A stretch of 64,000 bases of DNA from Achromobacter agilis. GTDB taxonomy: Bacteria > Pseudomonadota > Gammaproteobacteria > Burkholderiales > Burkholderiaceae_B. The stretch is taken from positions 1 to 64,000 of the forward strand of contig NZ_UFQB01000001.1 of assembly GCF_900496965.1 (NCBI RefSeq). The letters are read 5' to 3'. The position numbers and the translations under genes were made by a program. Below are positions 7,876-17,186 of this stretch, piece by piece (the stretch's first letter is position 1; each line of letters opens with the position of its first letter). Below the pieces are notes generated by a model. The model made no database searches. It had not been told where the DNA came from and was given only the letters and a program-made list of their open reading frames with translations.

Positions 7876-9045
7876 TCATGCCGGCATGGCTTCTCTCACA
7901 AGCTCGACCCAATAGCGAGCGCCCAACGGCAGGATGTCGTCGTTGAAATCGTAGTACGGGTTATGTACAGGCGGGTTGTCGCCCGCGCGGGCGGCTCCCA
8001 CGAACACATAAGCGCCCGGCCGCTGTTCCAGCATGTAGGCGAAGTCTTCCGATCCCATGCGCGGCACGCAGGACGTATCCACCTGCTCCACCCCCACCAC
8101 CCGCGTCGCGGCGCGGGCGGCCAATCGCACTTCGGTCTCCGTATTGACGCAAGCCGGATAGCCGCGGAAATACTCCACCTCGATCGTGGCGCCCGACGTC
8201 GTGGCCACGCCCGCGCACACCTCGCGCAGCCGGCGCTCAGCCAAGTCACGCGTTGCGGCGGTCAGCGTGCGACAACTGCCGCGCAACTGCACGCTGTTGG
8301 GCACGACATTCCAGGTGTCGCCCGCATGGATCTGCGTAATGCTCAGCACCAGTGCATCGATGGCCTTCACGTTCCGGCTGACGATGGTCTGCATCGCGCT
8401 CACCACCTGCGCCGCCGCCACGATGGGGTCGATGCCGTGTTCGGGCTGCGCGGCATGGCACCCCTTGCCGGTCACGGTGATCTCGTAGGTATCGCAGTTG
8501 GCCATGACGGTACCCACCCGCGTGGATACCACTCCGAACGGCAGATTGGGCGAGTTGTGCAGCGCATATACGGCGTCGCAGGGGAATTTTTCGAACAGAC
8601 CGTCCCGCACCATCGCCAGGCCGCCGCCCGCGTGCTCTTCCGCGGGCTGGAAAATGAAGTGCAAGGTGCCCCGCCAGCCCGTGTCGCCGGCCAAGTGATG
8701 CGCCGCGCCCAACAGCATGGCGGTGTGGCCGTCGTGGCCGCATCCGTGCATTTTCCCGGCAATCGTCGAACGATGCGTCGCCTCGCCCAACTCCTGCATG
8801 TCCAGCGCGTCCATATCGGCGCGCAGGCCGATCACCGGCCCGTCACCCCGCGCCAGCGTCCCTACCACACCCGTGCCGCCGAGCCCACGATGCACCACCG
8901 CCCCCACCTCCGCCAGTTCCCGGGCGACCAGATCGGAGGTACGGAATTCGCAGAATGCCGTTTCCGGATGCGCGTGAATATCGCGGCGCCAGTCGCGCAT
9001 TTTGCGCAGCAATTCAGTGCCGATGGGGGATGCGGTGATGGCCAT
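7876..9045 (-). CDS. M20 family amidohydrolase (hippurate hydrolase-like)
   Basis: A 389-residue M20D metallohydrolase that should cleave an N-acyl or aryl-amide bond of an amino-acid-like substrate in the cytoplasm. Metal-site motifs are present: GLRADMDALDMQE (about 73-85) and HGCGHDGHTAM with Cys102 and His104, plus EEHAGGG and the C-terminal MGSEDFAYM. The inserted dimerisation domain typical of the family is present at full length. It is transcribed divergently from a LysR gene at 9215, with a Bug-type receptor beyond, which suggests a small uptake-and-hydrolysis unit. The natural substrate is unknown. Confidence 0.9.
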   Translation of the reverse strand: MAITASPIGTELLRKMRDWRRDIHAHPETAFCEFRTSDLVARELAEVGAVVHRGLGGTGVVGTLARGDGPVIGLRADMDALDMQELGEATHRSTIAGKMHGCGHDGHTAMLLGAAHHLAGDTGWRGTLHFIFQPAEEHAGGGLAMVRDGLFEKFPCDAVYALHNSPNLPFGVVSTRVGTVMANCDTYEITVTGKGCHAAQPEHGIDPIVAAAQVVSAMQTIVSRNVKAIDALVLSITQIHAGDTWNVVPNSVQLRGSCRTLTAATRDLAERRLREVCAGVATTSGATIEVEYFRGYPACVNTETEVRLAARAATRVVGVEQVDTSCVPRMGSEDFAYMLEQRPGAYVFVGAARAGDNPPVHNPYYDFNDDILPLGARYWVELVREAMPA

Positions 9046-9117
9046 GAGGCGATGTCTCCATAAACGGGGCCTTCGGGGAAATACGGCTTCCGACTATAGA
9101 CAAGCGCGGGTACAAAC

Positions 9118-9144
9118 TCGATAGCAACAATCACGCCTTATCGA
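9118..9144. promoter_or_regulatory. Candidate LysR operator in the divergent intergenic region
   Basis: The inverted repeat TCGATA (9118-9123) / TATCGA (9139-9144) is separated by 15 bases and lies between the divergent amidohydrolase and lysR genes, about 70 bases from each start. LysR-type proteins commonly bind such a dyad. A TATAGT that could be the -10 of the amidohydrolase reads on the minus strand near 9094-9100. Confidence 0.4.
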
Positions 9145-9214
9145 TGCGATTTTTGCAACGTTCGCTTGCCGGCGCCCAAGGCAAGCGCCGAAACCGCGGC
9201 GAGGATACGCAACG

Positions 9215-10138
9215 ATGGACAACGTGCTGGAATTCAAGCGGACTCAATGTCTGCTGCAAGTGATCGAGACAGGCTCATTGCGCGCCGCTGCCGACGTCCT
9301 GCAGACCGACCCATCCGCGATAAGCCGAGCCGTCGCCCGGCTGGAAGCGGACACCGGGCTGACCTTGCTGGAACGCCGCGGCCGGGGAGTCGTGCCCACG
9401 GATGCCGGGCGGCTGGTGGCCCTGTTCGCCCGACGGCAACAGAACCTGAACGAATCCTTCTACGCCGAGGTCAACGACCTGAAGAGCGCCGCGCGGGGCC
9501 ACGTCGAACTGGCGCTGGGCGAGGGCTTCGTGGACATGCTGCTGGAACCCGTCCTACTTTCGTTCGTGCGCAAGCATCCCGACATCACCTACAGCATCCA
9601 TGTGGCCGGCACCAATGAAACCGTGCGTTACATCGTCGAAGAACGCGCGCAAATCGCGCTGATCTTCCAGCCGCCGAACGATGTGCGGCTGCGTTCGCAC
9701 TATTCGCGCGCCGCGCCGATGCGCGTACATGTCCACAAGGACCATCCGCTGGCGCGCACCCGCCGGGCCTTGCGGCTATCGGACCTCGCTCCTCACGGCT
9801 GGGCCGCGATGGATGAATCGTTCGGCGTGCGCCAGCACATCCAGGCGGCGGAGCTGGACGAGAACGTCAGGCTGCGGCCCGCGCTGCTGACCAATTCCTT
9901 CAAGATCCTGTGGGAATTCGCGAGCCAGGGACTGGGCTATGTCGTGAATCCGCTGTCGATGCCGCTGAAAGGCCCGCAGTTCCGCCAGATGGTTTCACTG
10001 CCTTTGGCGAATCCCATCCTGAACAATAGCCGCACCCATGTCATCAGCCTGGCGGGGCGCCATCTGCCGCCCGCTACCGCCGGCATGCTGCTTCATATCC
10101 TGAAGACGTTTCCCACTCTGGAGTCTCTCGGTACCTGA
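9215..10138 (+). CDS. LysR family transcriptional regulator
   Basis: A 307-residue regulator with an N-terminal winged helix-turn-helix (about residues 8-66: GSLRAAADVLQTDPSAISRAVARLE and LLERRGRGVVPTDAG). A periplasmic-binding-protein-like effector domain follows (about 95-300). Its divergent arrangement with the M20 amidohydrolase makes that gene its likely target, and the Bug receptor downstream may belong to the same regulon. The effector is not predictable. Confidence 0.92.
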   Translation: MDNVLEFKRTQCLLQVIETGSLRAAADVLQTDPSAISRAVARLEADTGLTLLERRGRGVVPTDAGRLVALFARRQQNLNESFYAEVNDLKSAARGHVELALGEGFVDMLLEPVLLSFVRKHPDITYSIHVAGTNETVRYIVEERAQIALIFQPPNDVRLRSHYSRAAPMRVHVHKDHPLARTRRALRLSDLAPHGWAAMDESFGVRQHIQAAELDENVRLRPALLTNSFKILWEFASQGLGYVVNPLSMPLKGPQFRQMVSLPLANPILNNSRTHVISLAGRHLPPATAGMLLHILKTFPTLESLGT

Positions 10139-10206
10139 GCCGCGCTCTCCTGTGCCGGCCCACCCACCGTTGCAGATTTCACATTGATCCGATCCCTGGT
10201 TCGTCA

Positions 10207-10236
10207 TTGATGCCGGCAAACGCCACTGCCTAGACT
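10207..10236 (+). promoter_or_regulatory. Possible promoter of the Bug receptor gene
   Basis: TTGATG (10207-10212) and TAGACT (10231-10236) are spaced by 18 bases and match the sigma-70 consensus at four positions each. They lie 64 bases before the start codon. This is pattern matching only. Confidence 0.35.
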
Positions 10237-10299
10237 GCACGGCACAGTCCGGCGCGACGGCCGGCTGCCTTCAAACAGACATGACAAGGGAGATGCAGC

Positions 10300-11289
10300 A
10301 TGCGTTGGAATCTACCGGCCCGGACGGCCGCCCTTTTCCTCGCGGTATTCGCCGCCGTGCCGTTGGCGCACGCCGAGGATTACCCAACCAGGAAGCCGCT
10401 GAGCCTGATCGTCCCCTACCCGGCCGGCGGCGCCAGCGACGCTTCGGCGCGACAGTTCGGCGTGCACATCGCCAAGGCGCTTAAGCAGCAGGTCGTGGTG
10501 GAGAACGTGGGCGGCGGGGCCGGCATGCTGGGCGCGCGCCGGGTCCTGAGCAGCCCGCCCGATGGCTATACCTTCCTGCATGGATCGCCCAACGAGGTCA
10601 TTCTCAGTCCGTTCCTGAACGCGGCGGCTCATTACAAGCCCGAGGATTTCCGCCTGACCCAGCCCATCAGCGAAGCGACCATCGTGCTGTTGGCGCGCGC
10701 CGACCTGCCGGTGTCGGACATCGATGAATTCATCGCCTACGCCAAGCGGCCTGGCGCCCGCCCACTTACCTTCGCCAGCGTCGGCGTGGGCTCGCTGTAT
10801 CACATCATGACCGAGTACCTGGGGCGGCGCGTGGGCGCGGAGTTCCTGCACGTTCCCTATCGCGGCGGCGCACCGGCGCTACAGGATCTGATCGGGCGCC
10901 AGGTCGACTTCGCCGTCCTGCCGTATCAACAGGCAATGGAAGGAATGGCGGCACAGCAACAGTTGAAGATCCTGACCAGCTTCTCCGACAAGCTGCCCGC
11001 CCCGCTTTCCCGGATACCGCTGATTTCCCAAAGCAAGACGATTCCCGGCTTTGTCTATACGATCGCCGGCGGCTACTACGTGCGCCAAGACACGCCGACC
11101 GCGGAGGTGGCCGCTTTGCATCGCGCGGTGGGCTACGCCCTGGAACAGCCCGACCTGCGCCAACGGATGGAGGCCGAGGGCCGCCTGCTGCTGCAACCGA
11201 TGAGCCAGCAGGATGCCGACGCCTACGCGGCGACCCAGATCGCCAGATACCGGGAGATGATCCAGGAACTGGGACTCAAGCCGATGTAG
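10300..11289 (+). CDS. Bug family tripartite tricarboxylate transporter substrate-binding protein
   Basis: A 329-residue periplasmic receptor of the Bug (TctC) family, greatly expanded in Bordetella relatives. The signal peptide (1-24, ending LAHA) precedes the family opening YPTRKPLSLIVPYPAGGASD and VVVENVGGGAGMLGAR. Bug proteins usually bind a carboxylate through two bridging waters, but the ligand here is unknown. No TctA or TctB membrane genes are nearby, as for most orphan Bug genes. AAGGGAG lies 9 bases before ATG 10300. The 3' end overlaps the convergent Lrp gene by 14 bases. Confidence 0.9.
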   Translation: MRWNLPARTAALFLAVFAAVPLAHAEDYPTRKPLSLIVPYPAGGASDASARQFGVHIAKALKQQVVVENVGGGAGMLGARRVLSSPPDGYTFLHGSPNEVILSPFLNAAAHYKPEDFRLTQPISEATIVLLARADLPVSDIDEFIAYAKRPGARPLTFASVGVGSLYHIMTEYLGRRVGAEFLHVPYRGGAPALQDLIGRQVDFAVLPYQQAMEGMAAQQQLKILTSFSDKLPAPLSRIPLISQSKTIPGFVYTIAGGYYVRQDTPTAEVAALHRAVGYALEQPDLRQRMEAEGRLLLQPMSQQDADAYAATQIARYREMIQELGLKPM

Positions 11290-11746
11290 CCACCGGCACC
11301 CCCAATCCGTACTTGGCTCGGTTCATCACGATCAGGGTGGAAAAGCGCTTGACGTTGGGGTTGCCCCAGAAATGCCGCTGGGCGAACGCCTCGTATTCCC
11401 CCATGTCCCGCATGGTCAGGGTCAGCACGAAATCGACCTCGCCGGTGACCGACAGGCACTGCATGACTTCGGGAGCCGCTTGCATCGCGCGCTTGAAGCT
11501 GTCCAGCTTGTCGGCGCGCTCGCTTTCCAGCGTCACCAGCACGACCATCATGATCCCCCGCCCCACGGCGGCCGGGTCCACGACGGAAACGTCGCCCAGC
11601 ACCGCGCCGGACTCGCGCAGCCGCTTCATCCGGCGCAGGCAGGACACCGGCGACAGGTTCACGCGCTGCGCGACCTCCTGGCTGGTGCGCTGGTTGTCTT
11701 CCTGCATGCTCTGCAGAATCTGGAGATCGAAATCGTCTAGTTCCAT
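11276..11746 (-). CDS. Lrp/AsnC family transcriptional regulator
   Basis: A 156-residue regulator with an N-terminal helix-turn-helix (MELDDFDLQILQSMQEDNQ then QEVAQRVNLSPVSCLRRMKRL) and a C-terminal RAM ligand-binding domain (about 70-150). It is divergent from a LysE-type exporter gene, the classic arrangement for amino-acid-sensing control of export. The effector is probably an amino acid. The intergenic 192 bases contain a short palindrome GAATAATTC near 11870 that could be part of its operator, though this is weak. Confidence 0.92.
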   Translation of the reverse strand: MELDDFDLQILQSMQEDNQRTSQEVAQRVNLSPVSCLRRMKRLRESGAVLGDVSVVDPAAVGRGIMMVVLVTLESERADKLDSFKRAMQAAPEVMQCLSVTGEVDFVLTLTMRDMGEYEAFAQRHFWGNPNVKRFSTLIVMNRAKYGLGVPVATSA

Positions 11747-11938
11747 AAAGGTCTCGGAACGTGTTGGATGCGGGCCGGGCCGGCCCGCCCACCGATTCTA
11801 AGCCCGGCAGCGCCGGAATCCGGCCCCATTTCGACGGGAAACTTCATTCCGCGCCCCCGGGATGCAGGAATAATTCGGCCGGCTTGCTTACACTAGGAAC
11901 CCTCCGTCCGCGCCGCGGGCGGGCCGCCTCCCCGTATC

Positions 11939-12583
11939 ATGCCGTCATTCCAGCTTTTCCTGCTATTTCTGGCCGCCGACGCGGCGCTCAAGCTCACGCC
12001 CGGCCCCGACATGGCGCTGACCCTTTCCCGGGGCATGACGCAGGGCTTCCGGCCGGCGTTCCACAGCGTGCTCGGCAACGTTGCCGCCGGGTTCATCCAG
12101 GTACCGGCGGTGGTGCTGGGGCTGGCCTCCGTGCTGCAGGCCTTTCCGTCCCTGTTCATGGCCATCAAGGCCGCGGGCGGGCTGTACCTGGGATACCTGG
12201 GCATCAAGGCCATCATCCGCTGCGCCCGCTCGGCGGAGGTGTCGCTGGCGGCGCGCCCGGGCGATGCGCGCGATGCGTTCTGGCAGGGCTTCACCACCAA
12301 CCTGCTGAATCCCAAGGTCCTGCTCTTCATGATCGCGTTTCTGCCGCAGTTCACCACGCCGGACAACGGGCCGGTCTGGATCCAGATGCTGGTGCTGGGC
12401 ATCACGATGAAAGTATTGAGCCTGCCGTACGGCAGCTGTTTCGCCTACGGCGCCTCGCGCATCCGCGGGTGGGTGGGCCGCAATCCGTGGTTCCTGCGGA
12501 TGCAGCAAGGGCTGCTGGGCGCCGTCATGGTCGGCCTGGCGCTGTATGTGCTCTACTCCACCGCCGAGACCCTGGCCCCCTGA
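11939..12583 (+). CDS. LysE/RhtB family amino-acid exporter
   Basis: A 214-residue inner-membrane protein with about six transmembrane helices. The LysE-family signature near the N-terminus (LKLTPGPDMALTLSRGMTQG) and the central GGLYLGYLGIKAI are present. It probably exports an amino acid using the proton gradient. The divergent Lrp regulator and the downstream RhtA-like exporter suggest an amino-acid overflow module. No clear ribosome site precedes ATG 11939, but the family N-terminus fits this start. Confidence 0.9.
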   Translation: MPSFQLFLLFLAADAALKLTPGPDMALTLSRGMTQGFRPAFHSVLGNVAAGFIQVPAVVLGLASVLQAFPSLFMAIKAAGGLYLGYLGIKAIIRCARSAEVSLAARPGDARDAFWQGFTTNLLNPKVLLFMIAFLPQFTTPDNGPVWIQMLVLGITMKVLSLPYGSCFAYGASRIRGWVGRNPWFLRMQQGLLGAVMVGLALYVLYSTAETLAP

Positions 12584-12628
12584 TCCCCCGCACCTGACCG
12601 ACCGCAGCGCGTTTTTCCTTTCCCTGCC

Positions 12629-13534
12629 ATGACTGCCGCAACCTTGAACACCGGACGCGCCGCCTCGCCGTCCACCCTGCTCCCCACGCTATCCCTGATC
12701 GGCGCGATGGCCTCGCTGTGCATCGGCACCTCGTTCGCCAAATCGCTCTTCCCGATGGTGGGCGCGCAAGGCACGACCGCCTACCGCATCGTCATCGGCG
12801 CGTTGATCCTGCTGGCGATCTGGCGGCCGTGGCGGTTCCCCCTGACGCGCCGGGACGCAGGCAAGATCGCGCTTTACGGGGTGACGCTGGCCTGCATGAA
12901 CCTGCTGTTCTATATGGCCCTGCGCACGCTGCCGCTGGGCGTGGCGATTGCGATCGAGTTCACCGGTCCGCTGACGCTGGCCGTCGCGCTGTCGCGGCGC
13001 GCCATCGACTTCGTCTGGATCGCGTGCGCGGCGGCGGGCCTGGTGCTGCTGATTCCCATGGGCCAGTCGGTACACGACCTGGATCCCACCGGCATCGCCT
13101 ACGCGCTGGGCGCGGCGGTGTGCTGGGCGCTCTACATTATTTTCGGCAAGATGGCCGGTAATGTGCATGGCGGGCAGGCCACCTCGCTGGGCCTGACGGC
13201 GGCGACCCTGGTGGCGCTGCCCGTGGGCGCGGCACACGCCGGCATGGCCTTGCTGGACCCCACGCTCATCCTGGCCGGCATCGGCGTCGGCATCCTGTCC
13301 AGCGCCTTGCCCTATTCGCTGGAGATGGTAGCCCTGAAGCGCCTGCCCCCGAAGACCTTCGGCGTGCTCCTCAGCATGGAGCCCGCCATGGGCGCGCTGG
13401 CGGGCGTGCTGGTGCTGAACGAGCACCTGGACAAAACACAATGGCTGGCCATCTGCGGCATCATCGTGGCGTCGGCCGGCTGTGCGGCCACGGCCCGGCG
13501 GCAAAACAACGCCCCCACGCCCGCGCCGGACTGA
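12629..13534 (+). CDS. rhtA: RhtA-like threonine/homoserine exporter (EamA family)
   Basis: A 301-residue protein with ten predicted helices in two EamA repeats. Several blocks resemble E. coli RhtA, including ASLCIGTSFAKSLFPMVGA, PLGVAIAIEFTGPL, and LPYSLEMVALKRLPPKTFG followed by LLSMEPAMGALAG. RhtA exports threonine and homoserine. The gene follows the LysE-type exporter by 45 bases in the same direction, so both may respond to the Lrp regulator. The exact substrate in this organism is inferred from resemblance. Confidence 0.85.
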   Translation: MTAATLNTGRAASPSTLLPTLSLIGAMASLCIGTSFAKSLFPMVGAQGTTAYRIVIGALILLAIWRPWRFPLTRRDAGKIALYGVTLACMNLLFYMALRTLPLGVAIAIEFTGPLTLAVALSRRAIDFVWIACAAAGLVLLIPMGQSVHDLDPTGIAYALGAAVCWALYIIFGKMAGNVHGGQATSLGLTAATLVALPVGAAHAGMALLDPTLILAGIGVGILSSALPYSLEMVALKRLPPKTFGVLLSMEPAMGALAGVLVLNEHLDKTQWLAICGIIVASAGCAATARRQNNAPTPAPD

Positions 13535-13571
13535 GCGCGGGCGGATTTCTCCCGCCTCGGCCCGCCGGGCA

Positions 13572-14147
13572 TCAGCCGAAGCCCACCTCCCGCTGGGGCG
13601 GCCTCAGCGGGTCGAAGTCTTCCCAGTGGTTGTTGCGCCAGCGGCCGTTGGCGTGCTCGACGTCCGCGCCGCCGTTGTCGCGCAGGATGCGGCACGCCAG
13701 CATTTCACGTTGCGGACGCGTCCGCACGGCCACCATGACGCCGGCCTGGCGGATCTCGGCATGCGAATCCGGATTGAAATGGCCGTGCAGCGTATTGCCG
13801 TGGCCCGTCACCCAGAGCGCCCCGAAGAGCGATCCCAGATACGCGCCCACCCCGGCCGCCGCCAGAATCAGCGGCGTGGAATCGCTCACTTCCGACATCA
13901 CGAACCCGCCGAACACGGCAAAGCCCGCCCCCATGCCGCCCGCCCCCAGGAAGGCACCCATGTCGGCGCGGCCCGAGTCCGGATCGGAACGGCGGTCGCC
14001 GCCCCACGGATAGCGGCCATGCTCGCCGGCCGGATTGACGTAGAAAATGTTGATGTCCCAGTCGGGAAAACCGCTGGAGGACAGGCGCTCGGCGGCGGCC
14101 TGGGCCGCTTCGAAGCCCTCGAATCGGGCTGCTACGATCAGAGACAT
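13572..14147 (-). CDS. Hypothetical protein with glycine-rich membrane segment
   Basis: A 191-residue protein starting at ATG 14147, preceded by GAGGAG. The N-terminus (MSLIVAARFEGFEAAQAAAERL) resembles the start of small stress proteins that sense or span the membrane. A glycine- and alanine-rich stretch (about 75-130, GAFLGAGGMGAGFAVFGGF) could form one or two helices. The C-terminal part is soluble and aromatic (NGRWRNNHWEDFDP). The function is unknown. It is convergent with rhtA. Confidence 0.65.
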   Translation of the reverse strand: MSLIVAARFEGFEAAQAAAERLSSSGFPDWDINIFYVNPAGEHGRYPWGGDRRSDPDSGRADMGAFLGAGGMGAGFAVFGGFVMSEVSDSTPLILAAAGVGAYLGSLFGALWVTGHGNTLHGHFNPDSHAEIRQAGVMVAVRTRPQREMLACRILRDNGGADVEHANGRWRNNHWEDFDPLRPPQREVGFG

Positions 14148-14289
14148 GACATGCTCCTCGCCCAGGGCGCGCGCCGAACAACACCTCGCGCCAGCCCTGG
14201 CCAGACAGAGTCGACATGGCTTTATCGTACGCCCGCGCCGTCGGCGGGAATGCATCGGTTACACCTTGCGGCGGCTGTTACGCCCGCAA

Positions 14290-15270
14290 TCACTCCGCCG
14301 AAATCCGCTTGCTGCGGATCACCGCGCCCCAGCGCTCGTACTCGTCGTGCGCATAGCCCGTGAAAGCCTGCGGCGAGCTGCCAGTGGGCTCCATGCCTTG
14401 CAGAGTCAGCTGCTTCACCACGTCCGGCGAGCGCAGCGCCTGAACGATGGCCCGGCTCAGGGTCTCGACCACGTCGGGCGGGGTGCCGGCGGGCGCGACC
14501 ACCCCCTGCCATGCCGCGGCCTCGAACGCCGGGCCGCCCGCTTCGGCAAAGGTCGGCACGTCCGGCAGCTGCAATGACCGCTTCGCGGCAGGCACCGCGA
14601 TGGCGCGCAGCCTGCCCGCCTGGATCAGGGGACGCGCCGCGGCCAGGTCGGCCATCATCATCGGCACCACGCCCGAGGCGACGTCCTGCAAGGCGGGCGG
14701 CGTGCCCTTGTATGGAATGGCCGTGGCCCGGCCATGGATGGTATCCAGGAACAGTTCCATGGCCAGGTGATGGGGGCTGCCCACGCCCAGGGATGCATAG
14801 CTGCCCGGCTGTTCGCGCTTCAGATAAGCCTTCACGTCCGCCAGGGTATGCAGGGGGGAGTCCGGCGCGACGACCAGCACGATGGGCAGCGCCACCAGCG
14901 TGGAAACGGGGGCCAGGTCCTTTTGCGGATCGTAGGGCAGCTTGCCGTACAGCCAGGGGTTCAGCGCCAGCGTGCTCATCCCCGCGGTCAGCACCGTGTA
15001 GCCGTCCGGCGCCGCGCGGGCGGTTTCCTGGGCCGCGACGATGGTGGCGGCGCCAGGGCGGTTCTCGACCACCACGGTTTGCCCCAGCGTATCGCCGACG
15101 TGCCTGGCGACGATGCGGGTCGCGATGTCGCTGCCGCCGCCCGCGCTGAACGGAACCAGCCAGCGGATCGGACGATCGGGATATCCGGCAGCCACGGCCG
15201 GGGCGGGAACAGCCGAAACGCCGGCCAGCGTCGCCGCCAGCAGAACGCATTGCACGATGCCTTTGAACAT
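14290..15270 (-). CDS. Bug family tripartite tricarboxylate transporter substrate-binding protein
   Basis: A 326-residue receptor from ATG 15270, with GAGGAG 8 bases upstream. The signal peptide is about 1-28. The mature protein opens with the Bug signature YPDRPIRWLVPFSAGGGSD and later TVVVENRPGAATIVAA. It is a second Bug protein, only distantly similar to the one at 10300. It lies downstream of a hydroxypyruvate isomerase-like gene on the same strand, 112 bases away, so it may be cotranscribed. The ligand is unknown. Confidence 0.9.
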   Translation of the reverse strand: MFKGIVQCVLLAATLAGVSAVPAPAVAAGYPDRPIRWLVPFSAGGGSDIATRIVARHVGDTLGQTVVVENRPGAATIVAAQETARAAPDGYTVLTAGMSTLALNPWLYGKLPYDPQKDLAPVSTLVALPIVLVVAPDSPLHTLADVKAYLKREQPGSYASLGVGSPHHLAMELFLDTIHGRATAIPYKGTPPALQDVASGVVPMMMADLAAARPLIQAGRLRAIAVPAAKRSLQLPDVPTFAEAGGPAFEAAAWQGVVAPAGTPPDVVETLSRAIVQALRSPDVVKQLTLQGMEPTGSSPQAFTGYAHDEYERWGAVIRSKRISAE

Positions 15271-15382
15271 GTCGCGGTCTCCTCGCATTCCTATTTACTT
15301 AACATATTAACTATTTTCTGGCCGAGCCAGCACTGCGGGGAAACCATGGGAGAAAACCGGAGATGCGGCATCGGCGCCGCGT

Positions 15383-16168
15383 TCAGGCGCGGGCGGCCGC
15401 CAGCCAGCGCAGGCCGGTCGAGGTGCTGCCCGCGGGACGGTACTCGCAGCCGATCCAGCCGCCGTACCGCAATTCACGCAGCACGCCGAACACCCAGCCG
15501 TAATCCAGTTCGCCGCGGTCCGGCTCCTGGCGTAGCGGAACGCCGGCGATCTGCAGGTGGCCGACCCGGCCGGTGGGCAGGTACTCGCGCAGCTTGGCCG
15601 TGACATCGCCTTCGACGATCTGGCAGTGGTACAGGTCCATCTGCACTTTCAGGTTGGGCGCATTGACCGCCTGCACGACGGCGTGCGCCTCGTCCTGGCG
15701 GTTCAGGAAATAGCCGGGAATGTCGCGCGTATTGATGGGTTCGATCAGCAGCGTGACGCCCGCCGAGCGCGCCTGGCGCGCGGCCCAGTCCAGGTTCTCG
15801 CGATAGCAATCCAGCATGGCCTCGCGCGACACGCCGTCCGGAACCCGCCCCGCCATGACGTGGACGTTCGGGCAGGCCAGCGCCGTCGCATAGGACAGCG
15901 CCTGCTCAATGCCCGCCTGGAACTCGGCCTGCCGGCCGGGCAAGGCCGCCAACCCGCGCTCGCCGCGGGCGACGACGCCCGGCGGCGCATTGAAGAGCAC
16001 CTGGGCAACGCCCGCCGCGTTCATCCGCTCGCGCACGAAGGCGGCCGGGGATTCGTAGGGGAACATGCATTCCACGCCCGCGAACCCGTCCGCCGCGGCG
16101 GCCGCATAGCGGTCCAGGAACGCGTGTTCCGGGTACATCATCGAAAGGTTGGCGGCGAACTTCAACAT
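15383..16168 (-). CDS. Hydroxypyruvate isomerase / 2-oxo-tetronate isomerase family protein
   Basis: A 261-residue TIM-barrel sugar-isomerase-like protein (AP-endonuclease 2 superfamily). It opens with [20 protein letters not shown] and has typical metal-site segments: [52 protein letters not shown] and GCEYRP. It is clearly paralogous to the otnI gene at 52656. Here, however, there is no tetronate kinase nearby, so either hydroxypyruvate/tartronate-semialdehyde or an acid-sugar substrate is possible. It starts 65 bases after the HMG-CoA lyase stop. ATG 16168 is chosen by alignment to the paralogue. Confidence 0.85.
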   Translation of the reverse strand: MLKFAANLSMMYPEHAFLDRYAAAAADGFAGVECMFPYESPAAFVRERMNAAGVAQVLFNAPPGVVARGERGLAALPGRQAEFQAGIEQALSYATALACPNVHVMAGRVPDGVSREAMLDCYRENLDWAARQARSAGVTLLIEPINTRDIPGYFLNRQDEAHAVVQAVNAPNLKVQMDLYHCQIVEGDVTAKLREYLPTGRVGHLQIAGVPLRQEPDRGELDYGWVFGVLRELRYGGWIGCEYRPAGSTSTGLRWLAAARA

Positions 16169-16233
16169 GGCGGGCTCCGGGCCGGGCGGCATGCCAGGAA
16201 AATAGCACAACCGCCCAGGTCCGCCGCCCCGCC

Positions 16234-17175
16234 TCAGCCGCCGAAGTCGGGCGCGGGATGCAAGGTCAGGCGCGGACCGGCCTTGAGGATCTGGCTGGGA
16301 ATGTCGTGGCCCACCAATCCAGGCAGCGTAGCCGACACGCCCAGGATGCCCGGCAGGTCCACGCCGGTGTCGTAGCCCATCAGTTCAAGCATGTGCACCA
16401 GGTCTTCGGTGCAGACGTTGCCGCTGGCGCCCGGCGCGTAGGGGCAGCCGCCCAGGCCGCCCAGCGACGCGTCGAAGCGGTCGATGCCCGCCTCGATCGC
16501 CGCCAGCGTGTTGGCCAGCGCCATGCCGCGCGTATTGTGGAAGTGCATGGTCGTCGTGAGGCCGGGGAACAGCCTGCGGACTTCGCGGCCGATCTTCTCC
16601 ACCTGCGTCGGATAGGCCATGCCCGTCGTGTCGCACAGGGTCACGCCGTCCACGCCCAGCGCGGCGAAACGCCCCACCAGCTCGAAAACCTCGAACGCGT
16701 TGATGTCGCCCTCCATGGGGCAGCCGAACACCGTGGACAAGGACACGTTGACGGCGACCCGGCTGCCGCGCACGGCGCTGACCACGTCGCTCAACTGTTC
16801 GAAAGACTGCTCCCGCGTCATGCGCAGGTTGGCGCGGTTATGCGTCTCGCTGACGGACATCACCAAGTTGATCTCGTCGACCTTGCATTCCAGGGCCCGC
16901 TGCGCGCCGCGTACATTGGGCACCAGCACCGTGTAGACGACGTCCGGGCTGCGCTGGATCTCGTGCATCACGATCTCGGCGTCGCGCAGCGCGGGAATCG
17001 CCTTGGGCGACGTAAACGAAGTGGCCTCGATCTTGGCGAAACCGCTGCCGGACAGCTGGTTGATGAAGGCGATCTTGTCCTGGGTCTCGATGAACTGCTT
17101 TTCGTTCTGGAAGCCGTCGCGCGGCGCGACCTCCTGGATATACAGCCGCTGGCGGCCCGTGTTCGGTTCGGTCAT
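16234..17175 (-). CDS. Hydroxymethylglutaryl-CoA lyase family protein
   Basis: A 313-residue TIM-barrel enzyme that should cleave 3-hydroxy-3-methylglutaryl-CoA or a close analogue into acetyl-CoA and acetoacetate. The DRE-TIM core is visible: Arg19-Asp20 in [11 protein letters not shown], metal ligands His211 and His213 (TMHFHNTRG), and the lyase signature [15 protein letters not shown] with catalytic Cys244. ATG 17175 has AAGGGAA upstream. It is 11 bases after the CoA-transferase gene, which would supply its CoA-ester substrate. Family members can act on other 3-hydroxyacyl-CoAs, so the substrate is inferred. Confidence 0.9.
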   Translation of the reverse strand: MTEPNTGRQRLYIQEVAPRDGFQNEKQFIETQDKIAFINQLSGSGFAKIEATSFTSPKAIPALRDAEIVMHEIQRSPDVVYTVLVPNVRGAQRALECKVDEINLVMSVSETHNRANLRMTREQSFEQLSDVVSAVRGSRVAVNVSLSTVFGCPMEGDINAFEVFELVGRFAALGVDGVTLCDTTGMAYPTQVEKIGREVRRLFPGLTTTMHFHNTRGMALANTLAAIEAGIDRFDASLGGLGGCPYAPGASGNVCTEDLVHMLELMGYDTGVDLPGILGVSATLPGLVGHDIPSQILKAGPRLTLHPAPDFGG

Positions 17176-17186
17176 GGTCGTTCCCT

